DNA of 64,000 nucleotides from UBA7672 sp965279205 (lineage in GTDB: Bacteria; Pseudomonadota; Alphaproteobacteria; Caulobacterales; Hyphomonadaceae), in NCBI GenBank assembly GCA_965279205.1, contig OZ257144.1:434001-498000 (forward strand). Reading direction: 5' to 3'. Under the pieces are notes generated by a model. The model was not told where the DNA came from. It did not search any database and saw only the letters and a program-made list of their open reading frames with translations. The position numbers and the translations under genes are program-made. How positions within the stretch are numbered: the first letter of the stretch is position 1; the number at the start of each line of letters is the position of its first letter. Below, in pieces: positions 24,752 to 33,972 of this stretch.

Positions 24752-25726
24752 CTATTGGTTGAACACACGAACCGGCATGAACCTGCCGGCCCGGACTTCA
24801 CCCAGCGCAACTCCAAGATTTTCTTCGCCCACCTTTTCGGTGGCCAGACAAATGCGGGAGGCATCCTCCCCGTTCACGGTGCGAGGACCGGAACGAGAAT
24901 GGCGCATCTCCCGAAACGCCTCGACCTGATGGGGCAGAAGTACGATCTCTCGGCCCTGCCTGAGCCTGGACGCCTCTTCCCCGCTGATGGCCAGCGCCGG
25001 GATGTCGTCCAGCGCGGTCTCGAGGGGAACAAGCTTGTCGTCCAGCGCGGCCTTATCGCTCATCTCTTCCAGAATGGGAAGTTTTATTGCTTGTTCTTCG
25101 CGGAACGAGCCGATCCGGGTCCGGCGCAGGGCAGCCACATGCCCTTCGGCCCCCAGCGCGCTCGCCAGGTCACGCACTAGCGCCCTGATATAAAAGCCTT
25201 TTCCGCACCGTACGAACACCACGGCGAGGTCCGGGGAAGGGCAATCCAGCAGCTTCGCCTCGTGCACCGTGACCATCCGCGGCGCCAGCTCGACGTCCTC
25301 GCCATCCCGGGCCAGGTCATAGGCCCGCTCGCCATTCACCTTGATGGCCGAGTACTGGGGCGGCACCTGGCTGATCTCGCCCACGAACCCTTTCAGGGCC
25401 TCCTCGATGGCGTCCCGGCTGGGGCGCACGTCCGACGTCCCGGTCACCGTCCCTTCGCGGTCCTGCGTGGTGGTCGATGTCCCCCAGCGCACGGTGAACA
25501 CGTAATCCTTGTCCGCCGCCATGACGTAGCCGACCGTCTTGGTCGCCTCGCCGAAGGCGATCGGCAGGATGCCCGACGCCAGCGGGTCCAGCGTTCCGCC
25601 ATGCCCCGCCTTCTCGGCGTTGAACACGCGCCGGGCGATCGCCACGGCCTTGGTCGAGTTCACGCCCTCGGGCTTGTCGAGGATCAGCCAGCCATGCACC
25701 GGCTCGCCACGCTTCTTGCGGGACAT
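24752..25726 (-). CDS. truB: tRNA pseudouridine-55 synthase
   Basis: A 324-residue TruB, which makes pseudouridine 55 in the T-loop of tRNAs. It has GWLILDKPEGVNSTKAV, the catalytic motif GHGGTLDPLASGILPIA with its Asp, GTSTTTQDREGTV, YSAIKVNGERAYDLAR and KGFYIRALVRDLASALG. The C-terminal PUA-like part is present. GGAGCAAG precedes the ATG. It heads the truB-rpsO-pnp cluster; the usual upstream neighbours rbfA and infB are absent and a DUF3137 gene lies upstream instead. Confidence 0.96.
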   Translation of the reverse strand: MSRKKRGEPVHGWLILDKPEGVNSTKAVAIARRVFNAEKAGHGGTLDPLASGILPIAFGEATKTVGYVMAADKDYVFTVRWGTSTTTQDREGTVTGTSDVRPSRDAIEEALKGFVGEISQVPPQYSAIKVNGERAYDLARDGEDVELAPRMVTVHEAKLLDCPSPDLAVVFVRCGKGFYIRALVRDLASALGAEGHVAALRRTRIGSFREEQAIKLPILEEMSDKAALDDKLVPLETALDDIPALAISGEEASRLRQGREIVLLPHQVEAFREMRHSRSGPRTVNGEDASRICLATEKVGEENLGVALGEVRAGRFMPVRVFNQ

Positions 25727-25845
25727 TGTTTCTTGCTCCAGGCGCCGCAGCGGGATCGAACCGCCAACGGGTCGAGTGTGAGGGCGCGGGAGTAGGAGGA
25801 TCGGGGGAGGGGGTCAAGGGCGTCGCTGTCGCGCGCCCGCGACCG

Positions 25846-27087
25846 CTATTGCCGCGCCATCACTTCGAACCGGTGATCGAGATCGATCACTGCGTCGGCC
25901 GCCGACAGCACCGCTGCGATGTCCTTCTTCAGCGTCACCAGCGCATCGAGGCTTGCGGCAGGCTTGCGGTAGCTGGGCGCCTCGAACAGGTTGCGGGCGC
26001 CGCGCTTGGGCATGGCGAAGATGAGCTTCCGGCCGACGCACAGCACCAGCGGCCGTTCGAAGTCGGGCATCTCGCCGAGGGCAAGCAGCCTTTCTATGAA
26101 GGCAGGGTGGAGCAGGGCGCGGGCGGCGACCTGGTCGGTGCCGTAGACCTCGTAGATCTTCTCGAACACCGGGTCTTCCAGCCTCACGCGCTCACGGCCG
26201 CTGTCCGCGAGACGGTCGCTGAAATTGCCGATCGCGCCGGCATCCGACGTCACCGTGGTCACGGCGTTCGTGTCGCGTGGCAGGTCGAGTTGCATCAGCA
26301 GGCCATCGAACACGACAATCCGGCTCTTGCCGACCTTCTGCTCGATCTTCAGTTCGACGATGCTGATCGGCAGGTTGCGATAGAGCCCGGTCAGTTCGTC
26401 GTCGGCCTCGGCCTCCCCCTTCGTGCGGAAGATGCGCTCGTCATACAGCGGTTGCAGCTCTGGCATCACGGCTGGGCGCCAGGTGATGTCGCCGAACTGG
26501 GCTGCGAGCTTCGGCAGCACCTTCTCCTTGTAGAGTTTGCCATACCGGTCGCCGAGTTCGAGCGCAGCCCATACATAGCCCATCACGCCGGGCACGATCA
26601 GCATGGCGAGGAAGTCGAACACATCGCCGGGATCGCCGGTGAACTGACCGAGGATCCAGATCCCGACGCCGGCAGCTGCACACAGCGGCACGCGCCACGC
26701 CGCGCGCTCCTTGATCTGGCGCAGCGTGTCGAGTCGTTGGGTTTCCACTTCGGCAAGGAGAGAGAGCAGCTGCGGATCGACTTCGCCTACGCTGGCCAGC
26801 GCAGGCGCCGGATCAGGCGTCGCGGGGAAGGCAAGTTTCATCGCAATCCACGCGCCGACCACGGCAATCAGAAGGGCGACAAACAATCCGCCGAAAACAC
26901 CGGCGGCAAGACCGACAATGCCAGGCGTCTGTTGGTTGGCGGCAACGGCAATGCCGATCCATGCAAGGATCGCGAGGCCAAGGAAGGCGAGCAGAACAAC
27001 TCGCGCGATAGGCGCGGCGCGGGGCCTTTTCTGGCCACTGGGCTGGTCGCTGGCCTGGGCCGTATCCGGTGTAGCGGACTGGGTCAT
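25846..27087 (-). CDS. DUF3137-family membrane protein
   Basis: A 413-residue protein with four hydrophobic segments: VVLLAFLGLAILAWIGIAVA (about 28-48), a GLAAGVFGGLFVALLIAVVGAWIAM helix, and two around 140-175 (VPLCAAAGVGIWILGQF, FLAMLIVPGVMGYVWAAL). A cytoplasmic domain follows, with LPISIVELKIEQKVGKSRIVVFDGLLMQLDL, the arrangement of DUF3137 (PF11335) proteins. Function unknown. The ATG at 27087 gives a sensible N-terminus; the frame runs far upstream only as antisense to the amidohydrolase. It is divergent from that gene. Confidence 0.7.
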   Translation of the reverse strand: MTQSATPDTAQASDQPSGQKRPRAAPIARVVLLAFLGLAILAWIGIAVAANQQTPGIVGLAAGVFGGLFVALLIAVVGAWIAMKLAFPATPDPAPALASVGEVDPQLLSLLAEVETQRLDTLRQIKERAAWRVPLCAAAGVGIWILGQFTGDPGDVFDFLAMLIVPGVMGYVWAALELGDRYGKLYKEKVLPKLAAQFGDITWRPAVMPELQPLYDERIFRTKGEAEADDELTGLYRNLPISIVELKIEQKVGKSRIVVFDGLLMQLDLPRDTNAVTTVTSDAGAIGNFSDRLADSGRERVRLEDPVFEKIYEVYGTDQVAARALLHPAFIERLLALGEMPDFERPLVLCVGRKLIFAMPKRGARNLFEAPSYRKPAASLDALVTLKKDIAAVLSAADAVIDLDHRFEVMARQ

Positions 27088-27171
27088 TTCCGACCGTATA
27101 GTCCGTCTAAATCCTCTTTGCGAACCGTTCTGTCCGGTGCACCATTCGCCCACAAAAAGAGGGGAGGCGTC

Positions 27172-28353
27172 ATGCCCTATGCGTCCGGCCGGATCATCCA
27201 CGATGCCGACAGCCATTTGATGGAGCTGCCGGACTGTCTCGATCCCTTCCTCGATCCGAAATTTCGCACCGCCTACAACGGCCTGCCCAAGCTTTCGAAG
27301 CGCGACGAGGCCTATGTCGGCAAGGCGAAGTCCCAGCACGTCGACGCCGCCTTCCGGGACAGCGCCGACGCCAACATCATGCTGCGCAAGAACTACGAGG
27401 CGATGGGCGCCTTCCTGAAAGCCGACCGTCCACGCGCGCTCGACCAGCTGGGCTTTGCGAGCCAGCTCGTCTTCACGACCTTTTGCCTCAACAATTTCGG
27501 ACTGGAGCGTCCCGAGCAGGCCGAGCTCGCCTACGCAACTGCGACGGCCCACAACCGGATGATGGCCGACTTCTGCTCGGTCGACCGTCGCTTCCTCGGC
27601 ACAGCCTATGTCCCCCTGATCGACATCGACCTCGCGATCCGGATCGCGCGCGAAGCGATCGACATGGGGGCCAAGGCGCTTCTCGTTCCGTCCCGTCCGA
27701 CGGGGCGTTCGGCCAGCCATGTCGGGTACGATCCGATCTGGGCGATGGCGCAGGAAGCGGGCCTGCCGATCCTCTTCCACGTCGGCGACGAGAAGAAGCT
27801 CGACGCGCAATACTTCGACAACGGCCTTCCTCGCGTGAAGGATTTCCATGGCGGGGAAGAGAACTTCACCTCTGTCTCCTACATGCCCATTCCCCACTCG
27901 GTGGAGCTGACGCTCGCCGCCCTGATCATCGATGGCGTGCTCGACCGTTTCCCGAACCTGAAATTCGGCGTCATCGAACTGGGCGCCTCATGGCTGCCGG
28001 GGTGGATGCGCAATCTCGATGGCGCGGCCTCGGCCTTCGCGAAGAACGAGGAGCGTCTGCAGAAGCTGTCGATGAAGCCGTCTGATTTCGTGAAACGCCA
28101 GATTCGCGTGACGCCCTATCCGCACGAGGATGTCGCCTGGCTGATCGCCAATTCGGACGATCGCATTCCTCTCTTCTCGTCGGACTACCCCCACGTCGAA
28201 GGCGGCCGCAATCCGCTGAAACGCTTCAACGACAACCTGGCAGGGACAGGCGCGCAGGCAGTCGATCGCTTCTATTGCGACAACTTCATCGACCTGATGG
28301 GGCAGGGCCTCGCCGCTGATCTTCGCCGGCCGAAACATCTGGCCGCCGCCTGA
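27172..28353 (+). CDS. Amidohydrolase family 2 (metal-dependent TIM-barrel hydrolase or decarboxylase)
   Basis: A 393-residue member of the amidohydrolase-2 family (ACMSD/decarboxylase-like). The N-terminal IIHDADSHLMELPD provides the first metal-binding motif. A GLPILFHVGDEKK strand holds a metal His, and FSSDYPHVEGGRNPLKRF near the C-terminus contains the conserved Asp of the barrel. Members act on cyclic amides, aromatic acids or lactones; this substrate is unknown. GGGGAGG precedes the ATG. It ends 4 bp before the CocE-type hydrolase, so the two form an operon. No signal peptide; cytoplasmic. Confidence 0.85.
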   Translation: MPYASGRIIHDADSHLMELPDCLDPFLDPKFRTAYNGLPKLSKRDEAYVGKAKSQHVDAAFRDSADANIMLRKNYEAMGAFLKADRPRALDQLGFASQLVFTTFCLNNFGLERPEQAELAYATATAHNRMMADFCSVDRRFLGTAYVPLIDIDLAIRIAREAIDMGAKALLVPSRPTGRSASHVGYDPIWAMAQEAGLPILFHVGDEKKLDAQYFDNGLPRVKDFHGGEENFTSVSYMPIPHSVELTLAALIIDGVLDRFPNLKFGVIELGASWLPGWMRNLDGAASAFAKNEERLQKLSMKPSDFVKRQIRVTPYPHEDVAWLIANSDDRIPLFSSDYPHVEGGRNPLKRFNDNLAGTGAQAVDRFYCDNFIDLMGQGLAADLRRPKHLAAA

Positions 28354-28357
28354 TCCC

Positions 28358-30301
28358 ATGAAAAAGACAATCCTCGCCTGTCTGAGCCTCGCGGCCCTTG
28401 CCGCCGCAGCAATCAGCCTCCCGGCCCAGCCGCAGACCGGCCCGGCGCCGGCGCTGCCTTATGCCAGCGACACCAACCCGACCGATTATTCCAAATGGAG
28501 CCAGCAGGCGCTCGAGGCTGAGCTCGCTAAGCGCGCCACTATCGAGCGCAAGGTGCTGATGCCGATGCGCGACGGCGTGCATCTTTCGACCGACATCTAT
28601 CGTCCGAAGGATGCGGCAGGCCCGGTGCCCACCATCTTCGTGCGCACGCCCTACAACATGAACACGCTGACCGGCGGCACGCTGCGTCAGGTCGTCGAGG
28701 CGATCGATCGCGGCTATGCCTATATCGGCCAGAACGAGCGCGGCCGGTATTTCTCCGAAGGCAAGTTCGAAATCCTCGGCTATCCACGCACCGACGGTTA
28801 TGACGCACTGACCTGGATCGCGGACCAGTCCTGGTCCAACAAGAAAGTCGGCACGTTCGGCTGCTCCTCGACCGCCGAATGGCAGCTCCAGCTGGCGGCG
28901 ACCAACCATCCCGCCCACGCCGCCATGGTCCCGATGGCGTCAGGCGCCGGCATCGGCCGCGTCGGAGAATTCCATGAGCAGGGCAACTGGTATCGTGGCG
29001 GCGTGCCGCGCACGCTGTTCTCGATCTGGCTCTATGGCGTCGACAATCCGATGCGCGCACAGATCCCGGAAGACCTCGATCCCAAGCTGCGCCAGTACCT
29101 GTCGCAATATTCAGACCTCAATCCCAAGAAGCCGGAAGTGACCTGGGCCAAGCAGGTCTGGCATCTTCCCTATGCCGAAATGCTCACCTCGCTCGGCGAG
29201 CCGGCCGGAACGAATGAAGAGCTGATCGCGCGGTCGAAGCCAGATGATCCGGCCTGGTTCAAGGGCGGCCTCTACCACGACAACGAGAAATGGGGCGTGC
29301 CGGCCCTGTGGTATGATTCCTGGTACGACGTTTCGATCGGCCCGAACCTCGCGCTCTACAACCACGCAACCAAGTCAGGCGTCGACGCCGAGACGCGCGA
29401 CAACCAGTACGCGATCGTCGGCCCCAGCGTGCATTGCGCCTTCGCCAGCCTCGGCCAAAACTTCAAATCGGGCGACCGCGAGCTCGGCGACGCAACCATG
29501 GATGTGAATGGCGAGGTCTGGAAATTCTTCGACCGCTTCCTCAAAGACAGGCCGGACGCCTTCCCGTCGACCACGCCGAAGATCCGCTACTATTCGATGG
29601 GCGACAATCGCTGGAAGACCAGCCAGCAATGGCCACCCAAGGCCGCGGTCGAAACGAAGCTCTACCTTCGCTCCAACGGTCGCGCGAACTCGGTCTTCGG
29701 GGATGGCAAGCTCAGCTTCACCGCGCCGGGCGGCGAACCGGCCGACAGCTTCGTCTACGATCCGAAGAATCCCGTGCAGACCATCGGTGGTGGCGACTGC
29801 TGCAATGGCGGCGTGGTTGTTCCCGGCGCGTTCGACCAGCGCCCGGTCGAATCCCGCCACGACGTTCTCGTCTATACCTCCGACGTGCTGAAGGAGCCCG
29901 TCACGGTCGCAGGCTTCGTCGACGCCATTTTCCATGTCTCGTCAGATGTGAAGGACACGGACTTTGCCGTGAAGCTGGTCGATGTCGCGCCCGATGGCTC
30001 GGCTTACATTCTCGACGACACCATCCTCCGCGCGCGGTTCCGTGAAGGCTATGACCGCGAGGTCTTCATGGAGAAGGGCAAGACCTACAAGCTCGACTTC
30101 ACGCCCATGTCGACGGCCAACACCTTCCTGCCCGGGCATCGCATCCGGGTCGAGGTGACGTCGTCCTCATTCCCGAAATACGGACGCAACCTCAACACGG
30201 GCGGCCGCAACGAGTTCGAGAAGGACGGCGTCGTCGCCACCAACCAGATCAGGCATTCGAGCGCGGAGCCGTCCTACATCGTGCTGCCGATCGTGAAATA
30301 G
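28358..30301 (+). CDS. CocE/NonD-family hydrolase, exported
   Basis: A 647-residue alpha/beta hydrolase of the X-Pro dipeptidyl peptidase/cocaine esterase group. A signal peptide (about 1-24) is followed by MRDGVHLSTDIYRP, PTIFVRTPYN, the likely nucleophile elbow GTFGCSSTAEW (Ser170), and the C-terminal jelly-roll domain (KEPVTVAGFVDAIFHVSSDVKDTDFAVKLVDVAPDG; LPGHRIRVEVTSS). These enzymes cut acyl esters or N-terminal peptides. With the cytoplasmic amidohydrolase four bases upstream it suggests hydrolysis of an ester or amide outside, then further breakdown inside. The substrate is unknown. Confidence 0.85.
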   Translation: MKKTILACLSLAALAAAAISLPAQPQTGPAPALPYASDTNPTDYSKWSQQALEAELAKRATIERKVLMPMRDGVHLSTDIYRPKDAAGPVPTIFVRTPYNMNTLTGGTLRQVVEAIDRGYAYIGQNERGRYFSEGKFEILGYPRTDGYDALTWIADQSWSNKKVGTFGCSSTAEWQLQLAATNHPAHAAMVPMASGAGIGRVGEFHEQGNWYRGGVPRTLFSIWLYGVDNPMRAQIPEDLDPKLRQYLSQYSDLNPKKPEVTWAKQVWHLPYAEMLTSLGEPAGTNEELIARSKPDDPAWFKGGLYHDNEKWGVPALWYDSWYDVSIGPNLALYNHATKSGVDAETRDNQYAIVGPSVHCAFASLGQNFKSGDRELGDATMDVNGEVWKFFDRFLKDRPDAFPSTTPKIRYYSMGDNRWKTSQQWPPKAAVETKLYLRSNGRANSVFGDGKLSFTAPGGEPADSFVYDPKNPVQTIGGGDCCNGGVVVPGAFDQRPVESRHDVLVYTSDVLKEPVTVAGFVDAIFHVSSDVKDTDFAVKLVDVAPDGSAYILDDTILRARFREGYDREVFMEKGKTYKLDFTPMSTANTFLPGHRIRVEVTSSSFPKYGRNLNTGGRNEFEKDGVVATNQIRHSSAEPSYIVLPIVK

Positions 30302-30308
30302 TCCGGCG

Positions 30309-30671
30309 TCAGGTGCTGCTCAGCACGAAGGTGTTGCCGTCCGGATCGCGGAAGGTCGAGAACGTGCCCCAGGGCTGTTTTGTCGGCGGGGCCACGAACT
30401 CGACGCCCTTCGCCTTCAGCTTGTCGTGGGTGTACTCGACATCGTCGCATCCGAACGCTCCGTTGAAGGACGTGCCGACCCGGTCTTCATGTCCTTCGGG
30501 CGTGAACAGCACGATGCGCGTCTGGGCGCCCGGGACCTGCAGCTCGATCCAGCGCTGACTTCCCAGCGGCTGGTCGGTCAGCACCTTGAAACCGATCTGT
30601 TCGGTCCAGAACTTCAGCGCCCGTTCCTGATCCTTCGTCGGAATGCCCACGAACTTCACCTGCTTGATCAT
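30309..30671 (-). CDS. VOC (glyoxalase/bleomycin-resistance) family protein
   Basis: A 120-residue vicinal-oxygen-chelate protein: the first beta-alpha-beta unit is KQVKFVGIPTKDQERALKFWTEQIGFKV, the second ends in the typical FRDPDGNTFVLSS. Such proteins include glyoxalases, dioxygenases and resistance proteins, so the reaction is not predictable. Usual metal ligands are partly replaced; no N-terminal His is present in the first strand. It converges on the CocE hydrolase gene (7-bp gap). One of five VOC genes in the window. Confidence 0.85.
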   Translation of the reverse strand: MIKQVKFVGIPTKDQERALKFWTEQIGFKVLTDQPLGSQRWIELQVPGAQTRIVLFTPEGHEDRVGTSFNGAFGCDDVEYTHDKLKAKGVEFVAPPTKQPWGTFSTFRDPDGNTFVLSST

Positions 30672-30738
30672 CTGCGCCTCCCTTTGCGCATGATAGAAGG
30701 GCAGGCGGTTGCCGAAGGGAAGCTACGCAACTAATGCT

Positions 30739-31041
30739 ATGGCAATGGCTGCCAAGGCTACCTTTGAACTCGACACGTATGTCGCCGAGACGCTGATGCG
30801 CGATCTCGTCGGGCACGACCGCCGACCGTCGGCCTTTCTTGTCTATCTTGCCATCGCGGCTGCTGGCGGCGATGGCGCGCGAGGCATGTCCTACAACGAT
30901 CTTGCCGAGATGACCGGGCTTTCGAAGCGATCCACGCAAGACGCCATCGCGCATCTTGCCCGTCGCAAGCTGATCGAGGTTCAGCGCGTCGGTCCGACTG
31001 AGACCGCTCTCTATCGCGCTCTTCGGCCGTGGCGGCGCTGA
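30739..31041 (+). CDS. Winged helix-turn-helix DNA-binding protein
   Basis: A 100-residue protein. The core GMSYNDLAEMTGLSKRSTQDAIAHLARRKLIEVQRVGPTE is a winged HTH of the GntR/MarR-like type, with recognition helix around KRSTQDAIAHL and a short wing. There is no ligand-binding domain, so it may be a small stand-alone regulator. The start is uncertain: ATG 30739 or the next one six bases later. Divergent from the VOC gene and near the hydrolase genes, which it may regulate. Confidence 0.7.
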   Translation: MAMAAKATFELDTYVAETLMRDLVGHDRRPSAFLVYLAIAAAGGDGARGMSYNDLAEMTGLSKRSTQDAIAHLARRKLIEVQRVGPTETALYRALRPWRR

Positions 31042-31096
31042 AACGCAAACGGCGACGCAGTTTCCCGCGCCGCCGCTGTCTTATGTTTGATCAGGT

Positions 31097-32530
31097 CTAG
31101 TTCGCCGGAGCAGCCGGCGCCGTTGCAGCCGCCGGACGCGGCGGGCCGTTCGGGATCGTCTTCGACTTCACCAGCTTGGGTGTTTCGCCGAACTGGGCTG
31201 CGTCATCGCCAGCATCTGTGTAGGCGGACCAGGAGAAGCCGTCGGCGCAGGTCAGCGACTTGGCCTTCGGGTCCATTTTGTAGAACGCGACCCAACAAGA
31301 ATTGACCCGCTTGGCCACGGCCCGGTCCTTGTCGTTCACCGTGCCACCCGGCCCGGTCGACCAGCTCGACGTAGGAGCGGAGTCAAACGCAAACATGATC
31401 TCGGCCGAGTGAATGGCGCCGCTCTTCCATTCGTTCTTCCGGAAGTCCGGCACGTAGACGAAGTTGTAGAGCCACGCGCCGGCGCCGGTGTCTCCGGCCA
31501 GCTTTGCGATGGTGCGCGCGCCGTCAAAGCCGCCTTCACCGCCGTTCGAGCCGATCAGCACCGGCACGTCGATCTCGCTCCCGGCGTTCAGTGCATCGAC
31601 CGTCGCCGTGGTCTTGAACTTGCCGTCGACCGGCGCGCCAAAGCCACGCTGTGTCGCGGGATTCGCGACGAGTGTCTGGGCCGATACGGAGCGCAGCTGC
31701 GCTGCCGTTGCATTGTCGCCGAGGCCAAGCGCCTTGGCGGCTTCAACACCTTTCTTCTCGGCATCCGCCAATGGCGTGCCGGGTCCAAGCAGCGCGCCAC
31801 TCTCGACGACCGCCTTGTGGTAGAGGCCCTTGGCCGACGGAACTGAAAGCAGGTTCACCACCATCGCGGCGCCTGCCGATTGGCCTGACAGCGTGACGTT
31901 GTTGGGATCTCCACCGAACGCCGTGGCGTTGCGCTTCACCCACTCCAGGGCTGCAACCGCATCCATCAGCGCGAAGCCGCCGGTGTTGCCGCCCTCCTTG
32001 GTGAGGGCAGGGTGCGCGAACGAGCCAAGTGCGCCGAGCCGATAGTTGATCGGAATGGTGATCACGCCATTCTTCGCGTTGCTCGTCCCGTTGTAGGAAC
32101 CGAGATGGCCTGCGCCGAGATAGGAGGCGCCGCCATAGAGCCACACGACGATCGGTGCATTCTTCGCATTCGCTGGCGCATAGACGTTGAGATAGAGGCA
32201 GTCCTCGGACTGCACGCCGGAAACGCCGCCGCCATTCGATGTCTTCTGGTCGATGTTCACCGGCTGCGGACAACCAGGCTCATAGGCAACGGCATAGCGC
32301 TCGCCCGGCCACTTGTCGGGTTTCGCCGGCGCCTTCCAGCGCAGCGCACCAACAGGCGCTTTCGCGAACGGCACGCCGCGGAACATGTTGACGCCGTCAA
32401 CCGTCTCGCCGACCAGCACGCCGCTGTCGATCGTTGCCTTCACGTTTGCCGGCTTGGCCGGTGTCTGGGCCACGGCTGCGACGCCTGCGAGGACAGCCAG
32501 ACCGATAACTCCCGAGATGTAACCCTTCAT
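31097..32530 (-). CDS. Exported type-B carboxylesterase
   Basis: A 477-residue esterase of the type-B carboxylesterase/lipase family. The signal peptide ends near VAAVAQT. Landmarks: FRGVPFAKAPVGALRW, EDCLYLNVYAP, IVVWLYGGASYLGAG (HGGG-type oxyanion loop with Tyr in place of His), the nucleophile elbow LSGQSAGAAM (Ser218), an acidic-residue segment IGSNGGEGGFD, and HSAEIMFAF for the catalytic His. A Pro/Ala-rich tail ends it. It should hydrolyse an ester in the periplasm. A copy of the 20-bp operator shared with the PQQ dehydrogenase region lies 36 bp before its ATG. Confidence 0.88.
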   Translation of the reverse strand: MKGYISGVIGLAVLAGVAAVAQTPAKPANVKATIDSGVLVGETVDGVNMFRGVPFAKAPVGALRWKAPAKPDKWPGERYAVAYEPGCPQPVNIDQKTSNGGGVSGVQSEDCLYLNVYAPANAKNAPIVVWLYGGASYLGAGHLGSYNGTSNAKNGVITIPINYRLGALGSFAHPALTKEGGNTGGFALMDAVAALEWVKRNATAFGGDPNNVTLSGQSAGAAMVVNLLSVPSAKGLYHKAVVESGALLGPGTPLADAEKKGVEAAKALGLGDNATAAQLRSVSAQTLVANPATQRGFGAPVDGKFKTTATVDALNAGSEIDVPVLIGSNGGEGGFDGARTIAKLAGDTGAGAWLYNFVYVPDFRKNEWKSGAIHSAEIMFAFDSAPTSSWSTGPGGTVNDKDRAVAKRVNSCWVAFYKMDPKAKSLTCADGFSWSAYTDAGDDAAQFGETPKLVKSKTIPNGPPRPAAATAPAAPAN

Positions 32531-32565
32531 GAGCTTCTCCCTTGATCCCGGACATGCTTCCGGTT

Positions 32566-32585
32566 TGCAGTCAGGCTAGACGGCA
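32566..32585. promoter_or_regulatory. Candidate operator, copy 3, upstream of the carboxylesterase
   Basis: TGCAGTCAGGCTAGACGGCA keeps both arms of the 7519 palindrome: TGC(A)GTC on the left and the full TAGACGGCA on the right, 15 of 20 positions overall in the better orientation. It lies 36 bp upstream of the carboxylesterase ATG and 118 bp upstream of the divergent symporter start. Its placement mirrors copies 1 and 2. Confidence 0.55.
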
Positions 32586-32703
32586 AATGTCGCTGCGGCA
32601 ATCGTCCCGCTCAGGTTGCGGTATCCAGCCTGATCAAAACCTTGCTAGCGTGGCCAGGGCTGGAAGACGTGGCGGGAAGAAGCGGGCTGGAGCTGACGAT
32701 ACA

Positions 32704-33972
32704 ATGTTGAAATGGCTGAGCCTCATCACTGTGCTCGCGCTTGCGGCCGGTGTGGCCCTGGGCGCGTATGTCGGCGCATCCGGCAATCCTGATTTCGCCT
32801 ATGCCGCGGGGCAGGTCGAATATGTCGGCCAGCTCTGGCTGAATCTTCTGCGGATGACCATCGTCCCGCTGGTCTTCTCGCTTCTCGTCACAGGCATCGC
32901 CTCCGTCGCCAATGCCGCCGCCACGGGCAAGCTCGCGGCAAGATCGATAATGGTCTTCGGCGTCCTGCTGGTGTCGGCGACGACCTATGCCTGCATCGTT
33001 CTGCCGATCGTCTATTCGCTCTGGCCGGTCGATCCAGCAGCAGCGCAGGGTTTCATCGCTGGCGCAGGATCAAAGCCCGTTGAAGCTGTTTCGCCTCCCA
33101 CGATTGGTGAATGGCTCGCAGCTCTTGCGCCCTCCAACCCCGTGGCTGCCGCCGCAGAAAGCGCCGTTCTGCCGCTGACGATCTTCGCGCTGTTCTTCGG
33201 TTTCGCCGCAACGCGGCTTCCGGTCGCGCAGCGCGAACCCATGGTGGCGTTTTTCCGCGCCGTCGCCGATGTCATGATCATTATCGTGCGCTGGGTGCTG
33301 GTCGCAGCCCCGCTTGGCGTGTTTGCGCTGGCGCTCGGCCTCGGGCTTCGCTCCGGCGCGGACGTTGTCGGCCTGCTGGTCCAGTATGTCGTCATCGCCT
33401 GCGCGGTAACGCTGGGCGTTGCCGTGATGGCCTATCTCTTTGCCTTCATCTGGGGCCACGCGTCACCCATGCGTTTCATCAACGCCACGGCGCCCGTGCT
33501 GGCTGTCGCGTTTTCCAGCCGCTCGTCGCTGGCGTCCCTGCCGCTGATGGTCGAACGGATGCGGGACGCCATGGATGTGCCGCCGCGCGTGGCCAACGTC
33601 ACTCTGCCGCTGGCCGTCGCCATCTTCCGGATGACCAGCCCGGTCACAAACCTTTGCGTCGTCTGGTTCTCCGCCGCCGTCTACGGCGTCGACCTTGGCC
33701 CCGGGGCGATCGTTGCCGGCGCCTTCGTCGCCATCGCTATCAGCATAGGATCGGTTGGCCTGCCGGGCGAGATTTCCTTCGTCGCCAGCGTTGCGCCGAT
33801 TTCCATCGCCATGGGCGTACCGATCGAGCTTCTCGGCATTCTGGTCGGCGTCGAGGCAATTCCGGACATCTTCCGCACGCTGGGCAATGTGTCGGGCGAC
33901 ATGGCCGCCACGGTCATCGCTAGCCGTGGCGAGAAGGCAGACGTCAGCCAGCAGGCGGAGACGGCCGCCTGA
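32704..33972 (+). CDS. Dicarboxylate/amino acid:cation symporter (DAACS family)
   Basis: A 422-residue inner-membrane transporter of the GltP/DctA family. It shows LLRMTIVPLVFSLLVTGIASV (helix 2), the serine-rich re-entrant loop VAFSSRSSLASLP (family consensus SSSAATLP), MTSPVTNLCVVWFSA in place of the canonical NMDGTA helix 7, and SIGSVGLPGEISFV with the second hairpin. The deviations at both substrate loops suggest a substrate other than classical C4-dicarboxylates. The ATG at 32704 begins the first helix; the ribosome site is weak. Divergent from the carboxylesterase, so it may import the released acid (inference). Confidence 0.85.
   Translation: MLKWLSLITVLALAAGVALGAYVGASGNPDFAYAAGQVEYVGQLWLNLLRMTIVPLVFSLLVTGIASVANAAATGKLAARSIMVFGVLLVSATTYACIVLPIVYSLWPVDPAAAQGFIAGAGSKPVEAVSPPTIGEWLAALAPSNPVAAAAESAVLPLTIFALFFGFAATRLPVAQREPMVAFFRAVADVMIIIVRWVLVAAPLGVFALALGLGLRSGADVVGLLVQYVVIACAVTLGVAVMAYLFAFIWGHASPMRFINATAPVLAVAFSSRSSLASLPLMVERMRDAMDVPPRVANVTLPLAVAIFRMTSPVTNLCVVWFSAAVYGVDLGPGAIVAGAFVAIAISIGSVGLPGEISFVASVAPISIAMGVPIELLGILVGVEAIPDIFRTLGNVSGDMAATVIASRGEKADVSQQAETAA

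Noticed and set aside
25740..25790. tRNA-like 3' half on the minus strand before truB (GGTTCGATCCCGC followed by TGCGGCGCC)
   Set aside because: The T-loop-like and acceptor-like parts are there, but no matching 5' acceptor strand, D-arm or anticodon arm is found 60-80 bases upstream, so it is not a tRNA gene. It could be chance or a decayed remnant.
27091..27112. Fourth copy of the 20-bp operator between the DUF3137 and amidohydrolase genes
   Set aside because: Only the half-site CCGTCTAAAT matches; the other arm is not conserved, so I do not call it an operator.
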